A stretch of 64,000 nucleotides of DNA from Bin52 sp965243345 (GTDB lineage Bacteria > Pseudomonadota > Alphaproteobacteria > Thalassobaculales > Thalassobaculaceae): positions 4,650,001 through 4,714,000 of the forward strand of contig CBDEUR010000003.1 in assembly GCA_965243345.1 (NCBI GenBank), written 5' to 3'. A program made the translations under genes and the position numbers. The notes below the pieces were generated by a model. The model did no database searches, was not told the DNA's origin, and saw nothing but the letters and a program-made list of their open reading frames with translations. Below are positions 16,348 to 25,156 of the stretch, in pieces (the first letter of the stretch is position 1; every line of letters starts with the position of its first letter).

Positions 16348-17304
16348 CTAGTCCACGCCACCGGCGCGATGCCGCAACACACCGGGTTGGCCGAAGAGCA
16401 GGACCGACCGGTCTGCGAGCCCGAGTGCTCCGGCAAGCGCCGGCCGCGCGGCAAGCCGGTCGAGCCGGCTCTTCAGGGTGCGCGGATCGAGGGTGAGCAC
16501 CACTCCCTCGAGGCCCGTCAGCAGGAGCCGGCCGTCATCGAGGCGCAGCGCGCCGGTCAGGGTCGACTGCACGCCCGTTGCGATCCTCGACCAGGTCTCG
16601 CCGGCGTCGGTCGACTGGAACAGGTGACCCTTCAGCCCGGCCAGGACCAGCCTGTCCCTGTCGAGCGCGACGGCGCCGAACCAGGACCCGGCATAGGGAG
16701 ACGGCAGTGCCCGCCAGGTCAGGCCGGCATCGTCGGAGCGGTAGATGGCGCCGGCTTCACCGGCGACGAACAGCCGGGTGCCTTCGGGGTCGGCCGGAAC
16801 CAGCACGTTCAGGTGGAAATCGTCATCACTGATGAAGCGGGAGTGCCAGCTCTCGCCACCGTCACGGGTTTCGAGGAAATAGCCGTAGGCGCCCACGGCA
16901 AACCCGTCTTTCGCGTCCCTGAACCAGACATCGAGCAACGGACGCTCCTCCTCCGGCGCACAGTGCACGATCCGCCAGGTTGCGCCCCCGTCGCGGGTGC
17001 GCAGGATGACCGCGTCATGTCCGACAGCCCAGCCGTCCTTCACGTCGACGAAGTCGACCGCGGTCAGCAGCGCCCGGGTCGGCACCGTCGACTGCTTCCA
17101 GCTGACTCCCTGGTCAGTGGAGACGAGGACATGGCCCCGGTCGCCGACCACGACCAGGCTGCCGCCGGTGTCGGTGCCGTCGAGAAGCAGTGAATGGCTG
17201 GCGAGAGGGGCGGCGACCGATGTCGCCGCGCAGTCGGCATAGGTCGCCGCGCCTTCCAGCACGATCATGGCCAGTCCCGCGGCCACGGGGATGAGCCGTC
17301 CCAT
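16348..17304 (-). CDS. YCF48-family beta-propeller protein
   Basis: This 318-residue secreted protein starts at the ATG at 17304; longer frames run into the preceding gene. It has a signal peptide (LIPVAAGLAMIVLEGAATYA). It then repeats the YCF48/BNR pattern: VVGDRGHVLVSTDQGVSWK, then DGWAVGHDAVILRTRDGGAT, then DGFAVGAYGYFLETRDGGES, and further weaker copies. Such blades form a propeller related to the photosystem II assembly factor YCF48, but in heterotrophs the family accompanies RND transporters of this operon type. It begins 23 bases after the DUF1329 stop. The exact role is unknown. Confidence 0.85.
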   Translation of the reverse strand: MGRLIPVAAGLAMIVLEGAATYADCAATSVAAPLASHSLLLDGTDTGGSLVVVGDRGHVLVSTDQGVSWKQSTVPTRALLTAVDFVDVKDGWAVGHDAVILRTRDGGATWRIVHCAPEEERPLLDVWFRDAKDGFAVGAYGYFLETRDGGESWHSRFISDDDFHLNVLVPADPEGTRLFVAGEAGAIYRSDDAGLTWRALPSPYAGSWFGAVALDRDRLVLAGLKGHLFQSTDAGETWSRIATGVQSTLTGALRLDDGRLLLTGLEGVVLTLDPRTLKSRLDRLAARPALAGALGLADRSVLLFGQPGVLRHRAGGVD

Positions 17305-17327
17305 GGCGGGCCGGCCGCGAGGGATGG

Positions 17328-18689
17328 TCAGCGGCGTCCCGCGCGGCGAAGGGCGGCCGGCGAGAAGTCCCGGGCAGTGACGTCCGAGTCGAAGGTGCAC
17401 ATCTCGGTGTCGTTGTTCAGCCCGAGCGCGAGGTAACGACCGGCCTGCAGGTCGGTATGGGTCTCCAGCGTCGGCCAGATCAGCGGTTTCTCGTAGTAGT
17501 TGATGACGTGGCCTTCGGACACCCGCCACAGCTGGTCCCGGTTGTCGTAGAGGTCGACGACCAGTATCTGCCAGGAGTCCTCGTCGATGTAGAAGGTCCG
17601 GCGCTTGTAGAGGTGACGCGCGCCGTCACGCAGCACGGCGTCGACCACCCAGACCCGGTGCAGCTCGTAGCGCAGGTGATCCGGGTTGGCGTGCAGGGGT
17701 GTGAGGATGTCGGACAGTGACAGCTGGTCGCTGTGCGCCCGGTACGAGTTGTAGGGGACGTAGATCTCCTTCTTGCCGACGAGCGTCCAGTCGTAGCGGT
17801 CGACCGCGCCGTTGAACATGTCGAACTGGTCGGCGGTACGCAGACCGTCGCTGGTCGTCCCCGGGTTGTCGTAGGCGACGTTCGGAGCCCGGCGGACCCG
17901 TCGCTGGCCGGGGTTGTAGACCCAGGCCTTCCGCGGTTCACGCACCTGGTTCATGGTCTCGTGCACCAGCACGATGCCGCCGGCGAGACGCGCAGGCGCA
18001 AGGACGTTCTGGCGGAAGTAGATCATGACGTTGCCGAGCTCGTCCTCGGTCATGTCGGGCAGGGAGTAGCGGACCTCTGCCTCGACACTGAGCCGGACCA
18101 CGGTGTAGTCGCCGCCCCGGGTCACCGCCGCCTGGCCAAGCTCGCACTTCACGGTTTCGCCGCGGTAGCGCAGCAGGTGGTTCCACATCACCTCGAGCGC
18201 GCCGGAGGGGATCGGGAACGGGATGCCGACCGTGGCCCCGGCAACGCCGTTGCCGTCATCGACCAGGGTTGCGGTCTCGGCAACCCGCCGCGTGGCGTCA
18301 TAGACGCGTTGCGGCGCCGAGGCGCTGCGCCGGGTCGGATAGACGTTCATGCGAAAGCTGGGGTAGAGCTCGAGCATTCGCTGGTGACCCACCGACAGCC
18401 GGTCCCGGTGCTGGTCGAGGTTGGACCCGTCAATGACCATCACTGGCTGGTCATCGGCATACGGATCCTGGTGATGGTCTCCCAGCGAATAGCCGTCGGG
18501 CGGGCTGGTGATCCCGCCGTCCCAGGCCGGAATGCTGCCGTCCGTGTTGCCGGCGCGCTCCGCCCCGAGCGGAGTCAGGTCCTGGCCGAGGCGATCCGCT
18601 TCCTGTTTCGTGATCTTTGCGTCTGCCTGACCGGCTGGCCCGATGGCCACGGCAAGCGCGAGAACGACCCCGAGAATCGCTGGATACAT
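17328..18689 (-). CDS. DUF1329 family protein, LolA/LolB-like periplasmic
   Basis: This 453-residue protein has a signal peptide ending QADAKI and the DUF1329 opening (ITKQEADRLGQDLTPLGAER, then GNTDGSIPAWDGGI). DUF1329 proteins are often annotated as outer-membrane lipoprotein-sorting because their fold resembles LolA/LolB, which carries lipidated cargo in a hydrophobic cup. It sits 11 bases after the DUF1302 gene with an AGGAA ribosome site. Together with an RND pump and an outer-membrane DUF1302 protein it could form a trans-envelope path for hydrophobic molecules (inference). Confidence 0.85.
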   Translation of the reverse strand: MYPAILGVVLALAVAIGPAGQADAKITKQEADRLGQDLTPLGAERAGNTDGSIPAWDGGITSPPDGYSLGDHHQDPYADDQPVMVIDGSNLDQHRDRLSVGHQRMLELYPSFRMNVYPTRRSASAPQRVYDATRRVAETATLVDDGNGVAGATVGIPFPIPSGALEVMWNHLLRYRGETVKCELGQAAVTRGGDYTVVRLSVEAEVRYSLPDMTEDELGNVMIYFRQNVLAPARLAGGIVLVHETMNQVREPRKAWVYNPGQRRVRRAPNVAYDNPGTTSDGLRTADQFDMFNGAVDRYDWTLVGKKEIYVPYNSYRAHSDQLSLSDILTPLHANPDHLRYELHRVWVVDAVLRDGARHLYKRRTFYIDEDSWQILVVDLYDNRDQLWRVSEGHVINYYEKPLIWPTLETHTDLQAGRYLALGLNNDTEMCTFDSDVTARDFSPAALRRAGRR

Positions 18690-18700
18690 GGCTGCATTCC

Positions 18701-20731
18701 TCAGAAGGAGTACTTGAGGGACGTGTAGATGTAGTCCCGGTCACTCAACTCGTTGGAGTCCCCGGCATAGAACGTTGCTCCGATGTCGAACTCCCACTGC
18801 GAGAGCAGGTCCGCCTTCAGTCCGATGGTGGTCGCGGTCCGGCCCTGGGCGAACTGGCCGATTGGTGCCGGGCTGTTGCCCCAGACATCATGCCGGAACT
18901 GCAGGTAGGGAAAGAGATTCAGCGCTCCGATCACGTTGTTGTACTCGAGCCGTGCCGCCAGCCGGTAGCCCAGCGAGGTCGCGTCGGCGTACTCGTCGGC
19001 ATTGCTGACGCCGCCGGCGGGGCTTTCCAGCGGAGTGATGCCCCGGTCCGGCATGTCGTGCACGTGCATGACCGCGCCTTCGGCAACCAGGATCATGGCG
19101 CTTGCGCCGAGCGTCGGTCCGAAGGCGCGTGTCACCGTGGCCTGTGCCTGGCTGACATTCCGTTCCACGAAGCCGATCACCTCGAACGGTCGGTAGCCGG
19201 CGAGGAACTGGCCCAGGGCGGCCGGGTCGGAACTCAGTGCGAGCGCCTGAAGGATCGGCGCCAGGCCTTCGGCGAACAGGCTGTCTTCCGCCCGCTGCAG
19301 CGGTGCGTTGGGCCGCAGGGAATATTCGCCCTGGATGGCCCAGTTCCCGGCCTGGGTGTTGAAGCTGACGCCGAACACCGACAGACCCTCGGGATATTCC
19401 TGAAAGTAATGCGCCTGGTCGGCATAGCGGTCAACGGCGACCGCGCTCGCGATGCCCTGCATCTGCGCCGTCACTTCCTGCGTCACCGCTGCCCGGATCG
19501 CGGCCGGTGCCGCGGCGGCGGGAAGCAGGCCTGCCTGCACCGCGGCGGTGATCCTCTGGGTGACGACCTGGGTCACCGCCTGGGTCACGGCCCGGGTGGT
19601 GTTGGACGTCGGAGCAGCAATTGCCGCGGCGGCGCCAAGGCCTTCCTGGATGCCGGAGAGCGGCGATGACTTCGCGCCGATCAGAGGCAGCTTGGCGTGG
19701 TAGCGCACGGCATAGGCACCGAGTTCGGCACCGTTCAGCTCGTCGACCAGGGTGCGGATGGCAAAACCGTATTGCCCCTGGTCGCCGGCCAGGCGGTCGG
19801 GACCGCGGTGGACCGAGAGAAAGTCGGGGTCCGGGAACGCGAGCGGACGCTGCCCGGCGAGGTCGGCGTTGATCAGCGGGACCAGGGGTTCGAAACCGAT
19901 GGCGCTGTGCGGACCGAGCCCGGTGTCGTCGATATTGACGCCCGGCAGCGGGATGGCCGCCTTGTACGCACCGGTTCCCGCGTAGTCGACGGTCGAGAAA
20001 TACGTGCCCACGGGATCGAACTGGGTGGGCTCCCAGTCGAACTGGTAGAACCCCTCGACGGAGAGCGTATCGGAGGGGGCGACTGTCGTGGAGATCGCTG
20101 CAACCGGCAGCAGTCCCTCGCGGAGTTCCGCGCCGGGCAGGCGCAGCTTGCTCACGTCGATCGGGTTGAAGTCGCCGATCCCGTTGAGGATGAAGGTGCT
20201 CTCGCCCCAGTTCAGCACGTGTCGGCCGAACCGCAGGTCGACGAACGCATCGTCGAAGTCGAGTGCCCAGGTCCCGTAGAGATCGAGCAGTTCGATATCG
20301 TTGCCGACGACGTCGCGCGCCTCGGAACTGAGCTGGGTCCGGTCCCGCTTTCCGTCGCGGTTCTCGTAGTCGACGAAGCCGGTCACACGGCTGAACAGGC
20401 CGAAGCGGTCGGCCCCGACGTCCATGTCGACGGTAAACTTCGACGTGTTGCTGATGATGCCCGGCTCGTAGTTGTAGTTGCCGTCGTTGCCGTTGACGTC
20501 GGCAAGCAGGCGCGGATCCTGGTCCTGGATCCGGACCGACAGTCCGTGCGAGATCGTGGTGTCGATGGAACTGCGCACGACTTGCTGGGCCGCGACCGGA
20601 CCCGACACCGCGAGTGAGCCGAACACCAGCAGGCCGGTCGCGATGACCCTCGACCCGACACCCGTCAGTCCGGAACCCGATCCGTCACCGCGTTCCCTGA
20701 TCCGGCTGTTCACCGTGTTCTGGTGCCACAT
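18701..20731 (-). CDS. DUF1302 family outer-membrane protein
   Basis: This 676-residue protein starts at the ATG at 20731, which has an AGGAGAGGA site; an ATG at 20785 is less likely. After a signal peptide ending GPVAAQQ it has the DUF1302 landmarks (LSVRIQDQDPRLL, then LRFGRHVLNWGESTFILNGI) and ends in an aromatic residue (YTSLKYSF), typical of outer-membrane beta-barrels. An alanine- and threonine-rich insertion at about residues 395-455, with repeated AVTQAVTQVVTQ-like units, is unusual. It is the first gene of the operon with DUF1329, YCF48-like and RND genes. Confidence 0.87.
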   Translation of the reverse strand: MWHQNTVNSRIRERGDGSGSGLTGVGSRVIATGLLVFGSLAVSGPVAAQQVVRSSIDTTISHGLSVRIQDQDPRLLADVNGNDGNYNYEPGIISNTSKFTVDMDVGADRFGLFSRVTGFVDYENRDGKRDRTQLSSEARDVVGNDIELLDLYGTWALDFDDAFVDLRFGRHVLNWGESTFILNGIGDFNPIDVSKLRLPGAELREGLLPVAAISTTVAPSDTLSVEGFYQFDWEPTQFDPVGTYFSTVDYAGTGAYKAAIPLPGVNIDDTGLGPHSAIGFEPLVPLINADLAGQRPLAFPDPDFLSVHRGPDRLAGDQGQYGFAIRTLVDELNGAELGAYAVRYHAKLPLIGAKSSPLSGIQEGLGAAAAIAAPTSNTTRAVTQAVTQVVTQRITAAVQAGLLPAAAAPAAIRAAVTQEVTAQMQGIASAVAVDRYADQAHYFQEYPEGLSVFGVSFNTQAGNWAIQGEYSLRPNAPLQRAEDSLFAEGLAPILQALALSSDPAALGQFLAGYRPFEVIGFVERNVSQAQATVTRAFGPTLGASAMILVAEGAVMHVHDMPDRGITPLESPAGGVSNADEYADATSLGYRLAARLEYNNVIGALNLFPYLQFRHDVWGNSPAPIGQFAQGRTATTIGLKADLLSQWEFDIGATFYAGDSNELSDRDYIYTSLKYSF

Positions 20732-21338
20732 CAACCGTTCCTCTCCTGTCAGGGCGGCTGCATGGTTGGTGCTGCAACTCCTCATGCCTCACGCCGCAAC
20801 TGTCGCCTTCCGAATTCCTCCGCCGGCCGGACGTCCCGCACCCGGTTCGTGGGTGCAGGCGGAACACGGCGTGCCGCAGTCCCTTTTCCGGTGCGACGGC
20901 GCCAGTGCCGGAAACCGGCCGGCCCCTGACCGTCGCCGTAGCTGATGACAGTACCGTGGTGCCTACCGTGTCTACCGTGTGACATTTGAGTGGGCAAGTG
21001 TGAAGCCTGAGCCTACAACTGTGAAGGCGCAACAACCCCGCGCTTAACAGAGTGGCCCTGCACGGTATCGTGGCCGACCCCCGGGCGATCCGTGCCAGGC
21101 CCGGCGTACCCTGCCGGTTTTTCCCGGTGCGCCGGGCATTGGTACCGTCGCGCGGAGCTTCCGGCTCCCGGCCAGGGGCCGCAAACCCTCCGGTGTTGCG
21201 TCTCGGGCTCAGTGTTGCAGGAATGGCACGATGTTGCGGCCATCGTGCCGACCGGCCCGGCCCGTGTACCCACCGATGGTGCCGGGCTCCGGTCCAGCGG
21301 CCCGAAAACCCTTTCGCGGTCCGTCCTGCACTGTCCGG
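20732..21338. other. Non-coding region upstream of the DUF1302 operon
   Basis: I see no gene in these 607 bases. The part next to the DUF1302 gene is GC-rich and featureless apart from its ribosome site. The stretch at 20950-21030 is less GC-rich and contains two sets of short direct repeats listed separately, probably the promoter and operator region of the operon. The rest, towards the lytic transglycosylase stop codon, has only frames without start signals or homology. Confidence 0.5.
20952..21026. promoter_or_regulatory. Clustered direct repeats, candidate operator
   Basis: TACCGTG occurs three times (20952-20958, 20964-20970, 20973-20979). Just beyond it, CAAGTGTGAAG (20995-21005) and CAACTGTGAAG (21016-21026) differ at one base and start 21 bases apart, two helical turns. 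The cluster lies about 220-295 bases upstream of the DUF1302 operon start. Such spacing suits tandem binding of a regulator. No regulator gene is adjacent, so the link is inferred. Confidence 0.4.
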
Positions 21339-23492
21339 TCACGATGGTGATGACGATGTCCGGCCGCCCGTCCGCGCTGCCGGTACCATGTCGGCGCGGC
21401 GCGGGTCTGCGGTCTGCGCGCCGGGCGCGGCCCGCCGGGCCTGCAACGTCCAGACTTCGGGTTTCGATCCGAGCAGCCGGCGGTAGACCTCCAGGGCCTC
21501 GAGCACCCGCTGCACGTAGTTGCGGGTCTCCGAGTAGGGAATGCGCTCGATCCAGTCGATGCGTTCCGCCGTCGAGGGCCCGGGCCTGCCAAGGGTGCGC
21601 AGCCAGCCGCGTACGCGACCGGGGCCGGCATTGTAGGCGGCCAGCGCGAGGAAGACGTTGCCATGATGCCTGTCGAGCAATCGCCCGAGATACTGCGCGC
21701 CGAGGCGAATGTTGACCTGCGGTCTTGATGTCAGGTGACGGACGGAGAAACGCCTGCCCATGTGCCGCGCCACCTCGCGTGCCGTGCCCGGCAGCAGCTG
21801 CATCAGGCCGAGCGCTCCGGCACTGCTGCGGGCGCGCGGGTCGAAACTGCTCTCCTGGCGAATGATCGCATGGACCAGGGCCGGCTCGACCGGCAGGCCC
21901 GCCGGCAGTACGAGGACCGGGTAGGCGGTCTCGAGGAAGTGCAGGTGCCTGCGTGCCGTGCGGCGCGCGAGCTTGACCCCGATGTCGGGCCGGTCGAGAC
22001 CGCGGGCCAGTGCCGCCGTCGCCGCAGCTTCCTCGTCGGTTGCGTGGTGATGCACCAGTTGTTCGAGGAACGTCCCGGCACGCTCGTCCTCGCCGATCCG
22101 CTGCAGCGATGTCGCGATGGCGGCTATCCGGCCGAGTTCGGCACGGGCGAATCGCGGTTGCGACGGCAGCGGCGTGGATGCCGGCAGCTCGAGCCGTGCC
22201 GACAGCCGTTCGACGGCCCGCTGTCCGTAGAAGGTGGTTCCGTACGCGGAGGCGCGCCGGTACCACTCGCGTGCGCCCGGGCTGCCGGATGCCTCGAGCG
22301 CGCGGCCGGCCCAGTAGGCGGCCCGGCCCCGGCTGATCGGCGTCTTCACCACCCCGAACATGTTGGCGAAGCGGTCGAACGCCTCGCGCGGCCTGTCCGC
22401 AAACCGCAGGGCAACCCACCCGGCGTGCCATTCGGCGTCCGCGAGCGCCGCTCCCTCGCTCTGGCGGTGGCCGGCAGCCAGCGTGATCGCATCGCCGCGA
22501 CGGTTGCCGTTGAGCGCGTCGCGCAGCTGCAGGCGCCGTTCCCGCCACCACAGGGACGGATAGGCCATGGAACTCGGGGCACCGGCGAGAAGGTCGATGA
22601 CGCGGTCGTGCCGCCCCTTGCGGCCGCGCCAGCGCAGCCGCTCGTAGGCGAGCCCCGGGTCACCCCTGAGGCGGCGCGGCACCTGACGGATCACGGCGTC
22701 GACATTCGGCTTGGCCTGGCGCAGGCGGAGCCTGGCCTCGGCGAGCCGCCGCAGCTCCGGGTCGACCAGGGGCATTGTGGCGCGCGCGGCACCGACCGCC
22801 CCAAGCCACAGCATCCGGTCGAGACGGGGCCAGTGCATGTCCTGCTCGAGAACCCGGCCGTGCGCCTGGAGGAACCGGCGGGTCTCGGACCGGTTGAGGG
22901 GAACCCGCGTCCAGATCCCCTTCACGGTCCGGGTCCAGTCCCCGATCCGGTCCGCCTGCTTCAGCGCGTCGGCCAGCGCGAGGTGGCCCTTGCCGGTCCT
23001 GGGCGGATTGGCGGCAAACCAGGCGAGACGGCGGACAAGCGGTATCCGGGAACCGATCGCGTCCTCGGCCCTGATCTCGAGTGTGGAGCGGTCGGGCCAG
23101 ACCGGGGCGGCGTCGAGGAAGGCTGCGATCTCCCCGAAGCCGGCGCCGGACGCGGGATCGGCGAGGCGCATTCCGTGCAGCACGCGCTCGAGCTCGGGAC
23201 GGACCGGCGCCCGGCGCTGGCGCTTCACGGCGCGCCAGTGCCCCCTGTCGGCGAGGGCGAATGCCCGCCTGTAGGCGGCAAGCGACCGGACGTCCAGCTT
23301 GCCGGGCGGACGCAGGACCGGGATCGGAACGGCAAGGGCGGGTGCGGAGCGCAGTGTCGGCACCGGGACCGCGCGGGCTGCCCCGGGGTCCGGGACCGCC
23401 ACCAGCGCGGACGCGAGCAGGACGATGCGGGGAAGGCAGCGTAACCCGGCCGCGGTCGAGCCGCCCGGTCGTGTATGCTCAAGGTCGGCCAT
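21339..23492 (-). CDS. Soluble lytic murein transglycosylase
   Basis: This 717-residue periplasmic enzyme would cleave the MurNAc-GlcNAc bond of peptidoglycan, forming 1,6-anhydro ends. A signal-like N-terminus (LPRIVLLASALVAV) is followed by a long helical superhelix region. The SLT catalytic domain lies at about residues 535-690, with the catalytic glutamate in ALVHAIIRQESSFDPRARS, then GALGLMQLLPGTA and ALAAYNAGPGRV. The length fits the Slt70 class. It is divergent from dapA; a tandem repeat overlaps its start codon. Confidence 0.9.
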   Translation of the reverse strand: MADLEHTRPGGSTAAGLRCLPRIVLLASALVAVPDPGAARAVPVPTLRSAPALAVPIPVLRPPGKLDVRSLAAYRRAFALADRGHWRAVKRQRRAPVRPELERVLHGMRLADPASGAGFGEIAAFLDAAPVWPDRSTLEIRAEDAIGSRIPLVRRLAWFAANPPRTGKGHLALADALKQADRIGDWTRTVKGIWTRVPLNRSETRRFLQAHGRVLEQDMHWPRLDRMLWLGAVGAARATMPLVDPELRRLAEARLRLRQAKPNVDAVIRQVPRRLRGDPGLAYERLRWRGRKGRHDRVIDLLAGAPSSMAYPSLWWRERRLQLRDALNGNRRGDAITLAAGHRQSEGAALADAEWHAGWVALRFADRPREAFDRFANMFGVVKTPISRGRAAYWAGRALEASGSPGAREWYRRASAYGTTFYGQRAVERLSARLELPASTPLPSQPRFARAELGRIAAIATSLQRIGEDERAGTFLEQLVHHHATDEEAAATAALARGLDRPDIGVKLARRTARRHLHFLETAYPVLVLPAGLPVEPALVHAIIRQESSFDPRARSSAGALGLMQLLPGTAREVARHMGRRFSVRHLTSRPQVNIRLGAQYLGRLLDRHHGNVFLALAAYNAGPGRVRGWLRTLGRPGPSTAERIDWIERIPYSETRNYVQRVLEALEVYRRLLGSKPEVWTLQARRAAPGAQTADPRRADMVPAARTGGRTSSSPS

Positions 23493-23518
23493 CAGTATAC
23501 TCGAGCGTCGGCCATCAG
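23474..23518. repeat. Tandem 22-23 bp duplication over the slt start codon
   Basis: The 22 bases at 23474-23495 (TATGCTCAAGGTCGGCCATC, then AG) are repeated almost exactly at 23496-23518. The copy duplicates the start-codon region of the lytic transglycosylase gene. On the minus strand this makes a seven-codon frame from ATG at 23515 (MADARVY) whose TGA overlaps the true ATG as TGATG. Confidence 0.75.
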
Positions 23519-23567
23519 AAACGCGAGTTTACGGGTGCCGGACGAGCCTCGGCAACACGACCGGAAC

Positions 23568-23596
23568 TTGTCGCCATTCCGGGCCCGGCGTATGGT
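23568..23596 (+). promoter_or_regulatory. Candidate dapA promoter
   Basis: TTGTCG (23568-23573) and TATGGT (23591-23596) are separated by 17 bases and match four of six positions of each sigma-70 consensus element. The site lies about 45 bases upstream of the dapA ATG in the only non-coding gap available. Confidence 0.4.
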
Positions 23597-23640
23597 CGGA
23601 CCTCGCGCAGGCCTGACTGCGCCGACGAAGGAGACACACG

Positions 23641-24540
23641 ATGACCTACAATGCCGGAGATCCCTTGTTCAAGGGATCGCTTGTGGCCCTGATCACGCCG
23701 TTTCGTGACGGTGCCGTGGACGAACCGGCGTACCGCAGGCTGGTGAACTGGCAGATCGAGGAGGGGACCGACGGCCTCGTTCCGGTGGGAACCACCGGCG
23801 AATCGCCAACACTGAGTCACGACGAACACAAGCGTGTCGTCGAGATCTGTGTCGACGAGACCGGCGGGCGGGTGCCGGTGATCGCCGGGGCCGGGTCGAA
23901 CTCGACCGCCGAGGCGATCGACTTTACCCGGCATGCCAAGGACGCGGGTGCCGACGCGGTGCTGCACGTGACGCCGTACTACAACAAGCCGACGCAGGAA
24001 GGCCTGTACCGCCATTTCACCGCCATTGCCGAATCGGCGGACATCCCGATCATCATCTACAACATTCCGCCGCGCAGCGTGATCGACATGTCGGTGGCGA
24101 CCATGAAGCGGCTGGCCGACCACCCGAACGTGGTCGGGGTCAAGGATGCCACCCAGGACCTGGTGCGCCCGCTCAAGACCCGACTCGAGATCGGTCCCGA
24201 CTTCTGCCAGCTGTCGGGCGAGGACGCGACGATCGTTCCCTACCTCTCGCAGGGCGGGCACGGCTGCATCTCGGTGACCTGCAACGTGGCTCCGGGCCCG
24301 CTTGCCAGCATGCACGATGCCTGGCAGGCCGGCGACTTCGCGGCCGTCGGTGTCATCAACGACCGGCTGCTGCCGCTGCACGATGCGCTGTTCTGCGAGA
24401 CCAGCCCCGGCCCGGTGAAGTATGCGGCGAGCCTGCTCGGCCTTTGCGAGCCCGATGCGAGGCTGCCGATCTGCGAGATCGCGGAGTCGAGCAAGCGCCA
24501 GGTCGAGTCGGCGATGCGCTACGCCGGGCTGCTCAACTGA
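23641..24540 (+). CDS. dapA: 4-hydroxy-tetrahydrodipicolinate synthase
   Basis: This 299-residue enzyme condenses pyruvate with aspartate semialdehyde in the lysine and diaminopimelate pathway. Its key residues are in place: the TTGE motif (51-54), Tyr140 in IIIYNIPPRSV, Arg145 and the Schiff-base Lys168 in VVGVKDAT. The ATG at 23641 is preceded by GAAGGAGA. It is followed after 27 bases by smpB, an order common in alphaproteobacteria. Confidence 0.96.
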   Translation: MTYNAGDPLFKGSLVALITPFRDGAVDEPAYRRLVNWQIEEGTDGLVPVGTTGESPTLSHDEHKRVVEICVDETGGRVPVIAGAGSNSTAEAIDFTRHAKDAGADAVLHVTPYYNKPTQEGLYRHFTAIAESADIPIIIYNIPPRSVIDMSVATMKRLADHPNVVGVKDATQDLVRPLKTRLEIGPDFCQLSGEDATIVPYLSQGGHGCISVTCNVAPGPLASMHDAWQAGDFAAVGVINDRLLPLHDALFCETSPGPVKYAASLLGLCEPDARLPICEIAESSKRQVESAMRYAGLLN

Positions 24541-24567
24541 GCGGTCCGGGCAGCGGCGGAGTGAGCC

Positions 24568-25035
24568 ATGCCCGACGGAGGAGCCACCCACCCGGTGATC
24601 CAGAACCGGCGGGCCCGGCACGACTACTTCATCGATGAGGTGGTGGAGGCCGGCATCATGCTGGTCGGAACCGAGGTGAAGAGTCTGCGACAGGGCAAGG
24701 CGAGCATCGCCGAGGCCTACGCGGGTGACCGCGCCGGGGTGCTGACACTGTTCAACGCCACCATTCCGGCCTACGCGAACGCGAGCAGGTTCAACCACGC
24801 CCCCAAGCGACCGCGTACCCTCCTGGTGCATGCGCGCGAACGGGACCGGCTGCTTGGCCTGGTACGGCGGGAGGGCTGCACCCTGGTTCCGCTGAGGCTG
24901 TACTTCAATTCCCGCGGCATCGCCAAGCTGGCGGTCGGAGTGGCCCGCGGCAAGCGCAAGGCCGACAAGCGCCAGGACCAGAAGCGCCGCGACTGGCAGC
25001 GGGAACGGGCCCGCGTCATGCGCGAACGCGGGTGA
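24568..25035 (+). CDS. smpB: SsrA-binding protein SmpB
   Basis: This 155-residue protein binds tmRNA and brings it to stalled ribosomes. It shows the family core (IQNRRARHDYFIDEVVEAGI, then GTEVKSLRQGKASIAEAYA, later LVPLRLYFNSRGIAKL) and a basic C-terminal tail (KRKADKRQDQKRRDWQRERA) that enters the mRNA channel. It lies directly downstream of dapA. No tmRNA gene was seen in the window. Confidence 0.95.
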   Translation: MPDGGATHPVIQNRRARHDYFIDEVVEAGIMLVGTEVKSLRQGKASIAEAYAGDRAGVLTLFNATIPAYANASRFNHAPKRPRTLLVHARERDRLLGLVRREGCTLVPLRLYFNSRGIAKLAVGVARGKRKADKRQDQKRRDWQRERARVMRERG

Positions 25036-25156
25036 TCCTGCCCGTTCAGGGCGACGGGAACAGGCGGGCGAGGGCGGGGTCGATCGCCCCGGGGGTCGCC
25101 GCGCTCCGTGCGCGGCAGGCCGGACGGCCGGTCCGGCGTGATCCGGGAGACCGGGC

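Noticed and set aside
14620..17193. 857-residue open frame on the plus strand
   Set aside because: It is antisense to the RND and YCF48-like genes, has a composition rich in H, G, R and E typical of shadow frames, and shows no domain.
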